Shown here in pieces: positions 5,637 to 11,598 of a stretch of 11,598 bases of DNA. Origin of the DNA: an uncultured bacterium (GTDB taxonomy: Bacteria; Bacteroidota; Bacteroidia; Chitinophagales; Chitinophagaceae); the NCBI GenBank assembly GCA_903957405.1, contig CAJBPC010000441.1:1-11598 (forward strand), written 5' to 3'. Positions within the stretch are counted from its first letter, which is position 1. Every line of letters starts with the position of its first letter. A model generated the notes under the pieces. It searched no databases. It was not told where the DNA came from and saw only the letters and a program-made list of their open reading frames with translations. The translations under genes were made by a program, and so were the position numbers.

Positions 5637-7253
5637 TTAATGTCCTCCTTCTATCTGCTTGTCAAAATCAATTCCCTGCTTCTGAAGCACGCTGCGCAAC
5701 TTGATGGCTAGGAAAGCAAGTATCAGGAAGCAAACGGCAGCAATGAGATAGGATTTATGCAGTCCGATGCCACTGTCGCCGACAACGCCCTGCAGGGGTG
5801 GGATCACCGCCCCGCCAAGGATCATCATGATCAGCAAAGCAGATCCTTCGCTGGTGTATTTACCCAGACCGCCGATGCCGAGTGAGAATATGCAAGGCCA
5901 CATGATCGAACAACATAAGCCGCCGGAGATGAACGCAAACACGGATACCAAACCCGTGGTGAAGGATCCCACCACCATGGCGATGGCTGCAAGGATTGAC
6001 AACACTAAAAGGGTTTTGACGGGCTTCTCCTGCCCATAAAAAAACGCTGCCACGGCAACTGCGATGACGATAGCATAAGGGAGGAGGTTCTCAATCTCGT
6101 TACCATAGAGGTAATTGACCAGCAATACCACACCGAAGGCGATGAAGGGCACGATGATCAAAGCGATGGTCTTTGCTGTACCCCTGAGGTTGAACACGCT
6201 GATCGCGCCAGTCCACCTTCCGATCATCAAACTTCCCCAATAGAGCGAGATATACTGGGATATTTCGCTCTCGTCTAGTCCATTGTCATTGAAATATCCG
6301 GGTTGTTTGAGCAGTGCACCGAAATTATTGTCGATGGTGACTTCCACCCCGACATATACGAAAATGCCGATCATGCCGTAAATGAGCTGGGGGTATTTCA
6401 TCGCACCCCATCCTTCCTCGGATTTGCGAGCCTCCGCATTGCCATAGAAAAGAATGCCACCGACTACAAGGCATGTCGCCAACAGCAGCAATAACTTGGA
6501 TACATCTGTCAGCATGCCTATGATGATGATGGCAATCACGAGGCCAGTCATCAGCAGGAGAGAAGAAGATGCCTTGCGCGTGCTTTCAAAGGGCTCAAGG
6601 TTCTTGCCTTCGGGCAGCTTTGAGAAATGAAAGAACAAGGCCACGATCGCAAATACGGCAGCTACAATGAGGTATAGATTGTTGATGTTCTTCACGGTGA
6701 CATCAGCCATATCGGAACCGACCGAACCAAATAGAAAGAAACTGACAATGATGGGTCCGAGCGTGGTGCCCAATGAATTCACGCCGCCACCCAGGTTAAG
6801 GCGGTGAGAGCCAGTCGCCGGGTCGCCAAGGGATATAGCGAAGGGCTGCGCACAGGTCTGCTGCAGCGAGAAGCCAAGCGCAACAATGAAAAAAGCTACC
6901 AAGATGGCATTGAAGTTTTCAGCATTGGCCGATGGAATGATGAGCAGCGCACCTATCACCGAAATGAAAAGTCCGTACACAATGCCTCGCTTGTAGCCTA
7001 TTTTGTTGATGATGTCGTAACCCAGCACGTTGGATACCACGAAAATGATCAGGGAACCGATGAAATAAGCCCCGTAAAAGGCTGATCCGATCAGCTGTGA
7101 CTGGAACTGCGTCAGAGAAAAATGTGTTTTACAAAACGGGATCAGAATGCTGTTCGAGGCTGCGATGAAGCCCCAAAAGAAAAAGACCATCACCAAGGTG
7201 CTAAGAGCACCGTAATTAGTGGGCACAACAGTTGTCTTGGTCGGTTGGTTCAT
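5637..7253 (-). CDS. FHS/FucP-family sugar MFS permease, enlarged
   Basis: This polytopic inner-membrane protein of 538 residues belongs to the fucose-galactose-glucose-hexose (FHS) branch of the MFS. Family landmarks are FFFWGFIAASNSILIP (24-39), GSAFYGAYFIGS (56-67), QQTCAQPFA (131-139), RLNLGGGVNSLG (151-162), WGSLMIGRWTG (339-349), and TSEGSALLIMMILGGAVIPPLQG (467-489). FucP-type members have about 410-440 residues and 12 helices. Here I count about 16 hydrophobic segments: extra pairs lie at about 233-249 and 254-270 between the two halves, and about 391-407 and 412-429 before the TM10-like segment. The E. coli FucP proton-coupling residues D46 and E135 align with S35 and Q132, while FucP N162 is kept as N159. 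It is the first gene of the unit with the ROK kinase and diverges from glgA. Substrate is probably glucose or a related hexose; the coupling ion is unknown. Confidence 0.88.
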   Translation of the reverse strand: MNQPTKTTVVPTNYGALSTLVMVFFFWGFIAASNSILIPFCKTHFSLTQFQSQLIGSAFYGAYFIGSLIIFVVSNVLGYDIINKIGYKRGIVYGLFISVIGALLIIPSANAENFNAILVAFFIVALGFSLQQTCAQPFAISLGDPATGSHRLNLGGGVNSLGTTLGPIIVSFFLFGSVGSDMADVTVKNINNLYLIVAAVFAIVALFFHFSKLPEGKNLEPFESTRKASSSLLLMTGLVIAIIIIGMLTDVSKLLLLLATCLVVGGILFYGNAEARKSEEGWGAMKYPQLIYGMIGIFVYVGVEVTIDNNFGALLKQPGYFNDNGLDESEISQYISLYWGSLMIGRWTGAISVFNLRGTAKTIALIIVPFIAFGVVLLVNYLYGNEIENLLPYAIVIAVAVAAFFYGQEKPVKTLLVLSILAAIAMVVGSFTTGLVSVFAFISGGLCCSIMWPCIFSLGIGGLGKYTSEGSALLIMMILGGAVIPPLQGVVGDSGIGLHKSYLIAAVCFLILAFLAIKLRSVLQKQGIDFDKQIEGGH

Positions 7254-7309
7254 AATGAAAACTCTTTATACATTCGTTTTAGCCCGATGAAAATAGTAAG
7301 AATTCCCAA

Positions 7310-7329
7310 GCATAAAAATATTTTTATGC
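7310..7329. promoter_or_regulatory. Perfect 20-bp palindrome, candidate operator shared by divergent units
   Basis: The site reads GCATAAAAATATTTTTATGC and is a perfect inverted repeat with half-site GCATAAAAAT. It lies in the 136-bp gap between the divergent permease and glgA genes, 56 bp from the permease start and 60 bp from the glgA start. The near-central placement fits a dimeric repressor or activator acting on both promoters. No regulator gene is present in the window and the site resembles no operator I can name. A transcript-level hairpin is a less likely alternative, as no T-tract follows on either strand. The palindrome is certain; the function is inferred. Confidence 0.5.
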
Positions 7330-7358
7330 AACCAGAGGCCCTAATCGTCAAACTTCGC

Positions 7359-7367
7359 TAAATTGAC
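7359..7367 (+). promoter_or_regulatory. Possible -7 promoter element of glgA (TAAATTGAC)
   Basis: TAAATTGAC lies 22 bp before the glgA ATG, 29 bp downstream of the 20-bp palindrome. It is similar in sequence and spacing to the element before the gene at 1719, and it partly matches the Bacteroidota -7 consensus TAnnTTTG. No clear -33 TTG was found about 20 bp upstream, so the assignment is weak. Confidence 0.3.
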
Positions 7368-7389
7368 AGACTTATCAATGCTTGTTTGA

Positions 7390-8805
7390 ATGGAGATTGT
7401 TCACGTGTCGGCGGAATGTTATCCGGTAGCCAAAGCAGGCGGATTGGGCGATGTAGTGGGCGCCTTGCCTCGTTACCAACGCGAAATCAGCCATGTGGTC
7501 AAGGTTGTCATGCCGATGTATCGGACTCGCTTCCTATATGAAAATAAATGGGAAGTGGTACACAAGGGAGGCTCTAGCCTGGGCTACTGGTGGTTCGAGT
7601 ATACCGTCATCAAGGAAGCGACAAACTTGCTGGGATTCGACCTCTACCTGGTGGACATAGCGGGTCTTCTCGACCGTGAAAAAGTTTATGGTTATGATGA
7701 CGATGCGGAACGGTTCATGGCTTTCCAGATTGCAGTCATAGATTGGATGGCGAAGTGGCAACATATTCCAGATATCGTTCATGTGCATGATCATCATACC
7801 GGTATGATCCCTTTCATGATGCAGCATTGCCCGTCCTATCAATCACTCTCAGGCATCCCCACGGTCCTTACCATCCACAATGCACAATATCAGGGCGCCA
7901 TGTCATGGGATAAAAGCATCTATATACCGGGATGGGACAGCTGGAAGCGTGGACTGCTGGAATGGGAAGGGAATATCAACCCGCTGGCCTGTGCCATCAA
8001 GACCGCCTACAAGGTGACGACTGTCAGCCAAAACTACCTCCGCGAACTCCGAAGCATGAGCAATGGCCTCGAACCATTGTTCGAGTATGAAAAAGGAAAA
8101 TGCTCCGGTATCCTGAATGGAATCGATACCGATGTCTGGAATCCTGCAACAGATCCCTACCTGCAACACCACATCAAACCATCAGACCCCGGGAAAGGTA
8201 AGGCCGCCAACAAGAGGTATCTCTGTGACACATTCGGACTTGACCCGGAAAAACCGCTGTTCGTGTTCATTGGCAGGCTGGTGGGGGAGAAGGCCGCCGA
8301 CCTCCTGCCGCAAGTGATCGTAGATGGTTTTCAATTCATCGGCCGCCGCATGAACTTCCTGATACTTGGCAGCGGCGATCCTGAAGTGGAAGGGAAACTC
8401 GAGGTCATGAAGCCGCTCAGTGCAGGTGACTATGGTGTTTATATCGGATACAACGAGAGCCTGGCACACCGCATGTATGCCGGTGCCGATTTCCTGCTGA
8501 TGCCTTCTCGTGTCGAACCCTGCGGACTCAATCAGATGTATGCCATGCGGTATGGCACCATTCCGATCGTCAGGAAAACCGGCGGCCTTCAGGATACGGT
8601 CGTCGATCTGGACGAACCGGGCGGTTACGGAATCACCCACCTCCATGCCAGTGTGGGGGATATCACGCACGGTATCTATCGAGCACTTCAGCTTTACGGG
8701 GATCCTGTAAGGATGAAAGCGGTGCGGAAAAAAATCATGAAACTCGACTTCAGCTGGCATGCCAGCGCAAAACATTATATCGACCTTTACCGAACGCTTA
8801 CATAA
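7390..8805 (+). CDS. glgA: Glycogen synthase (ADP-glucose:alpha-1,4-glucan glucosyltransferase, GT5)
   Basis: GlgA transfers glucose from ADP-glucose to the non-reducing end of an alpha-1,4-glucan. The 471-residue product has full family length, with both GT-B Rossmann lobes. The N-terminal lobe starts MEIVHVSAECYPVAKAGGLG, with the ADP-glucose-binding KAGGL motif at 15-19. It continues with HVHDHHTG, TIHNAQYQG and GILNGIDTDVWNP. The C-terminal lobe has GRLVGEKAADL, with R296 and K301 matching the nucleotide-sugar phosphate-binding residues of E. coli GlgA (R300, K305). It then has SRVEPCGLNQMYAMRYG with the conserved E376, and KTGGLQDTV. The usual SQKG of the RLxxQKG motif is GEKA here. The ATG at 7390 begins exactly at the family's first beta strand. 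glgC follows after 22 bp, so the two steps of glycogen synthesis are probably one operon. The gene diverges from the permease-kinase unit across the palindrome. Confidence 0.96.
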   Translation: MEIVHVSAECYPVAKAGGLGDVVGALPRYQREISHVVKVVMPMYRTRFLYENKWEVVHKGGSSLGYWWFEYTVIKEATNLLGFDLYLVDIAGLLDREKVYGYDDDAERFMAFQIAVIDWMAKWQHIPDIVHVHDHHTGMIPFMMQHCPSYQSLSGIPTVLTIHNAQYQGAMSWDKSIYIPGWDSWKRGLLEWEGNINPLACAIKTAYKVTTVSQNYLRELRSMSNGLEPLFEYEKGKCSGILNGIDTDVWNPATDPYLQHHIKPSDPGKGKAANKRYLCDTFGLDPEKPLFVFIGRLVGEKAADLLPQVIVDGFQFIGRRMNFLILGSGDPEVEGKLEVMKPLSAGDYGVYIGYNESLAHRMYAGADFLLMPSRVEPCGLNQMYAMRYGTIPIVRKTGGLQDTVVDLDEPGGYGITHLHASVGDITHGIYRALQLYGDPVRMKAVRKKIMKLDFSWHASAKHYIDLYRTLT

Positions 8806-8811
8806 CTTTAC
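8803..8811 (+). promoter_or_regulatory. TAACTTTAC element before glgC (possible internal -7)
   Basis: TAACTTTAC overlaps the glgA stop codon (TAA 8803-8805) and ends 16 bp before the glgC ATG. It matches TAnnTTTG in all but the last base and resembles the elements at 1687 and 7359. It could be an internal promoter for glgC, or chance in a short AT-rich junction. Confidence 0.2.
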
Positions 8812-8827
8812 CCAACACCATTCCTGT

Positions 8828-10102
8828 ATGAAAAAAGATGTTATAGCCATTATATTGGGCGGAGGCGCGGGATCTAGGCTATATCCACTCACCGCAACCC
8901 GAAGCAAACCCGCAGTCCCTATCGCGGGAAAATATCGTTTGGTGGATATCCCCATATCCAACTGCCTGAATTCGAATATCGGACGCATTTACGTATTGAC
9001 ACAGTTCAACTCCGCATCGCTGAACAAACACATCAAGAATACCTATCACTTCAGCGCGTTCAGTGCCGCCTTTGTCGATATCATTGCCGCCGAGCAGACC
9101 CCCGATAACCCGACTTGGTTCCAAGGCACCGCAGACGCCGTCAGGCAGTCACTCCGACACGTGCAGCAACAAAGCTTCGATCATGTCCTTATCCTTTCGG
9201 GTGACCAGCTGTATCAAATGGACTTCCAGGACATGATTGACCGACACATCAAAGAAGGCGCCGACATCTCCATCGCCACCATACCTGTCGGTGACAGGGA
9301 AGCGACCGAATTCGGCATTATGAAGAAGAGCGATGGCGATATCATCACATCCTTCATCGAGAAGCCGGCAAAGGATGTTCTCCAGGATTGGGTCAGTGAC
9401 ACCGGTGAAGAAATGAAAGCCGTTGGCAGGAATTACCTCGCCAGCATGGGCATCTACATCTTCAGCCGCAGGATACTTTTCGACCTGCTGCAGGAGATCC
9501 ATAAGGATGCGACAGACTTCGGAAAGGAAATCATACCCTATTCCATCGAGAAATATAAAGTCCTCAGCTATCAGTATGAAGGCTACTGGACGGACATCGG
9601 GAACATATATTCATTCTTTGAGGCCAACCTGGCACTCACTCAAGACATCCCTGCCTTCAACCTGTTCGATAACGACAATGCCGTCTACACCCGAGCACGC
9701 ATGCTGCCCCCGGCAAAAATAAGTGGCACAACCCTCGAAAAGACCATCATCGCCGAAGGATGCATCATCAATGCCTCTAGGATTGAGAACAGCGTCATCG
9801 GCATCCGGACCCGCGTCGGTACGGGTACCACGATCGTCAGCAGCTATATCATGGGAACGGATTTTTATGAGACCATGGATGATATGAAAAGTGCAGTGGC
9901 GAAAGGTATTCCCAAACTCGGCATCGGAGAGCGCTGCTACATAAAAAACACGATCATCGATAAGAACTGCCGCATTGGCAATGACGTACGCATCAACGGC
10001 GGAACACATCTGGCCAATTCCGACCACTCACTATATACCGTGAAGGAAGGCATCGTGGTCGTCAAGAAAGGTGCCGTGCTGCCGGATGGATTCGTCATCT
10101 GA
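8828..10102 (+). CDS. glgC: Glucose-1-phosphate adenylyltransferase (ADP-glucose pyrophosphorylase)
   Basis: GlgC makes ADP-glucose from ATP and glucose 1-phosphate, the committed step of glycogen synthesis. From the ATG at 8828 the product is 424 residues, the usual size. An in-frame ATG at 8759 would overlap glgA and add 23 unrelated residues. The nucleotide-binding loop is GGGAGSRLYPLTATRSKPAV at 11-30. Catalytic D126 is in SGDQLYQMD, and the glucose-1-phosphate lysine is K179 in FIEKP. QGTADAVRQ is at 99-107 and YWTDIG at 253-258. The C-terminal left-handed beta-helix carries RMLPPAKIS, GIRTRVGTGT, IKNTIIDKNCRIG and GIVVVKKGAVLPDG. These match the plant/cyanobacterial form (FQGTADAVRQ, LPPSKI, IIDKNARIG) better than the enterobacterial form. 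Allosteric control by 3-phosphoglycerate and phosphate, as in that group, is possible but inferred. It lies 22 bp after glgA, and the MFS gene starts 86 bp downstream. Confidence 0.96.
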   Translation: MKKDVIAIILGGGAGSRLYPLTATRSKPAVPIAGKYRLVDIPISNCLNSNIGRIYVLTQFNSASLNKHIKNTYHFSAFSAAFVDIIAAEQTPDNPTWFQGTADAVRQSLRHVQQQSFDHVLILSGDQLYQMDFQDMIDRHIKEGADISIATIPVGDREATEFGIMKKSDGDIITSFIEKPAKDVLQDWVSDTGEEMKAVGRNYLASMGIYIFSRRILFDLLQEIHKDATDFGKEIIPYSIEKYKVLSYQYEGYWTDIGNIYSFFEANLALTQDIPAFNLFDNDNAVYTRARMLPPAKISGTTLEKTIIAEGCIINASRIENSVIGIRTRVGTGTTIVSSYIMGTDFYETMDDMKSAVAKGIPKLGIGERCYIKNTIIDKNCRIGNDVRINGGTHLANSDHSLYTVKEGIVVVKKGAVLPDGFVI

Positions 10103-10105
10103 CGA
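10092..10105 (+). repeat. Small inverted repeat over the glgC stop codon
   Basis: TCGTCATCTGACGA forms a perfect 6-bp inverted repeat with a 2-nt centre, or 5 bp with an ATCT loop, spanning the last glgC codons and the TGA stop. It is not followed directly by a T-run; a T6 tract appears only 22 bp later. It could influence termination or mRNA stability between glgC and the downstream transporter gene, but may be accidental. Confidence 0.3.
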
Positions 10106-10188
10106 CTTAATTGCACCCGCGCCAGAGTTTTTTCTTTGACCGTCTCTTAATGTGTCATATGTACATGAACCCTTAAACTTTCTTTCGC

Positions 10189-11598
10189 ATGCCCCAAAGC
10201 ACGGCGTCCTCCACACTATCGGTTAAGCCTACCCGAAAACCTGAACTTTCCTTCTGGAATATCTGGAATATGAGCGTAGGCTTTCTGGGCATTCAGTTCG
10301 CATTCGGACTGCAGAATGCCAATGTGAGCCGCATATTCCAAACCCTCGGTGCCAGCATTGAAAAGATCCCGATCCTGTGGATCGCAGCACCCCTCACAGG
10401 ACTCATCGTTCAACCGATCATCGGGCATATGAGCGATAAGACCTGGCTCGGGAAATGGGGAAGGCGCAGACCCTTTTTTATGGCTGGAGCTTTACTGGCA
10501 TCTCTGGCTCTTTTTGTATTCCCCAGTGTATCGGTGCTATGGATGGCAGCCATCATGCTTTGGATACTGGATGCATCCATCAACGTCGCGATGGAGCCGT
10601 TCCGGGCTTTTGTTGGCGATATGCTTCCGGATAAACAGCGGACTGCAGGCTTTGCCATGCAGAGTTTCTTTATCGGCATTGGTGCCGTGATATCGTCTGT
10701 CATGCCCTATCTGCTCACACAAATGGGCGTTTCCAACGAGGCTCCGGAAGGCGTCATCCCCGACTCGGTAAGGATCTCATTCATCATCGGTGCGCTCGTA
10801 TTCCTCTCCACGGTGGCCTACACGGTCTTCACCACAAAGGAATATTCTCCCGAAGAAATGCGCAACTTCGAAGCAGCAGAAAAGGAGGCGGCCCCTCAGG
10901 CAGGGATGATTTCCTCATCCGCGAACAGTTTCTTGAAAAAAGGCAGGGATTGGCTCATCGCAGGTACGATCCTGACGGCTCTGCTGGCCTCTTATAACAA
11001 TACTCACCCGGAAAACCCTCTGGAGAAAGAACTGTTCGTCCTAACCTTTGGCATCGGAGTCTATGGTCTCCTGCAATTGCTCGCAGGAAACTTCTGGCGA
11101 AAAGGCTCTCGCAATGGATTGGTGGAAGTGATCGATGACCTCCACAATATGCCATCCATGATGAAGAAACTGGCGGTCATACAGTTCTTTACCTGGTTTG
11201 CCCTTTTCTCCATGTGGATCTATTCAACCCCGGCATTGGCGCAGCACCTGGCAGGTACTTCTGACCCATCATCAAAGGCCTATAATGAGATCGGAAACTG
11301 GGTGGGTGTGCTGTTCGGTTTTTATAGCGGGTTCTCTGCACTGTTCGCATTTCTACTGCCATGGTTGGCGGCAAAAACATCCAGGCCGGTAACCCATCTG
11401 ATCTGTCTCCTCGCCGGCGGTCTCGGACTTGTTTCGTTTTACTTTTTCAAAGATAGAAACATGCTCATCCTGAGCATGGCCGGCATCGGCCTCGCCTGGT
11501 GCAGCATCCTTTCCATGCCTTATTCCATGCTGACAAGGTCGCTCCCCGCACAGAAGATGGGCGTGTTCATGGGCATCTTCAATTTCTTCATCGTGATA
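10189..11598 (+). CDS. SLC45/GPH-like MFS sugar transporter (C-terminus cut by window edge)
   Basis: The frame is open from the ATG at 10189 to the right edge, 470 codons without a stop. An in-frame TAA five codons upstream makes this the first possible start. The protein is polytopic, with hydrophobic segments at about 28-45, 60-80, 96-112, 117-135, 157-175, 195-213, 255-268, 282-299, 328-348, 369-390, 401-420 and 426-445. The loop GHMSDKTWLGKWGRRRPF (79-96), FRAFVGDMLP (138-147) and SILSMPYSMLTRSLP (439-453) are hallmarks of SLC45/GPH-type disaccharide transporters, which include sucrose and maltose symporters. A charged cytoplasmic linker lies near 217-240. It follows glgC by 86 bp on the same strand and may import a glucose-containing disaccharide feeding glycogen metabolism. 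The true substrate and C-terminus are not visible. Confidence 0.88.
   Translation, partial: MPQSTASSTLSVKPTRKPELSFWNIWNMSVGFLGIQFAFGLQNANVSRIFQTLGASIEKIPILWIAAPLTGLIVQPIIGHMSDKTWLGKWGRRRPFFMAGALLASLALFVFPSVSVLWMAAIMLWILDASINVAMEPFRAFVGDMLPDKQRTAGFAMQSFFIGIGAVISSVMPYLLTQMGVSNEAPEGVIPDSVRISFIIGALVFLSTVAYTVFTTKEYSPEEMRNFEAAEKEAAPQAGMISSSANSFLKKGRDWLIAGTILTALLASYNNTHPENPLEKELFVLTFGIGVYGLLQLLAGNFWRKGSRNGLVEVIDDLHNMPSMMKKLAVIQFFTWFALFSMWIYSTPALAQHLAGTSDPSSKAYNEIGNWVGVLFGFYSGFSALFAFLLPWLAAKTSRPVTHLICLLAGGLGLVSFYFFKDRNMLILSMAGIGLAWCSILSMPYSMLTRSLPAQKMGVFMGIFNFFIVI

Noticed and set aside
5640..5650. GGAGG Shine-Dalgarno-like sequence at the end of the permease gene, ahead of the kinase start
   Set aside because: It is about 18 bp from the kinase ATG, too far for normal pairing, and it encodes the permease C-terminal Glu-Gly-Gly. 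Other genes here lack such sites.
8759..8827. N-terminal extension of GlgC from an ATG at 8759
   Set aside because: It overlaps the end of glgA, and the family N-terminus starts at MKKDVIAIILGGG from the ATG at 8828.
8182..8988. Minus-strand open frame (268 codons) across the glgA-glgC junction
   Set aside because: It is antisense to two well-supported genes, has no family motif and no plausible start context.
10128..10133. T6 run after glgC as a terminator
   Set aside because: No stem lies directly before it; the small inverted repeat over the stop codon is more than 20 bp upstream.
10155..10168. TCATATGTACATGA inverted-repeat-like sequence before the SLC45-like gene
   Set aside because: Only the central ATGTACAT is truly palindromic, the flanks do not pair, and 8 bp is expected by chance.

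Overview
The window looks like chromosomal DNA from a Bacteroidota bacterium, most likely Chitinophagales or a close relative. The reasons are the protein sequence character (LipA, GlgA, FHS transporter and NhaD variants of that phylum), the absence of Shine-Dalgarno sequences before most starts, AT-rich leaders with TAAaTTtAC-like elements, and an exported beta-barrel-like protein of a Bacteroidota type. All coding regions are intact except the two cut by the window edges. Coding density is high: the longest gene-free stretches are 7254-7389 (136 bp) and 4520-4647 (128 bp). I see no mobile element, CRISPR array, tRNA or rRNA.

Left part (1-1679, minus strand). In transcription order this holds an OsmC-family peroxide/redox protein, a xylose-isomerase-like TIM-barrel sugar isomerase/epimerase, and the N-terminal part of an NhaD-type Na+/H+ antiporter that runs off the left edge. 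Gaps are 28 and 69 bp, so co-transcription is possible. Plus-strand genes (1719-4519) diverge from these: an exported probable outer-membrane beta-barrel protein of unknown function, lipoyl synthase LipA, and an exported phosphodiester glycosidase (NAGPA-like) domain protein.

Middle (4565-7253, minus strand). A two-gene unit encodes an enlarged FHS/FucP-family sugar permease followed 11 bp later by a ROK-family sugar kinase, and ends at a hairpin terminator with a T-tract. Together these would import a hexose and phosphorylate it. The permease lacks both acidic residues that couple protons in E. coli FucP, and the kinase lacks two of the three usual ROK zinc cysteines.

Right part (7390-11598, plus strand). 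glgA (glycogen synthase) and glgC (ADP-glucose pyrophosphorylase of the plant/cyanobacterial sequence type) are followed by an SLC45/GPH-like MFS transporter cut by the right edge. The permease-kinase unit and the glg unit diverge from a 136-bp intergenic region. A perfect 20-bp palindrome lies there, 56 bp from one start codon and 60 bp from the other, and is a good candidate for a shared operator. My reading is one module for sugar uptake, phosphorylation and glycogen storage. I found no wholly new system. The best leads are the palindrome, the unusual permease and the degenerate zinc motif of the kinase.
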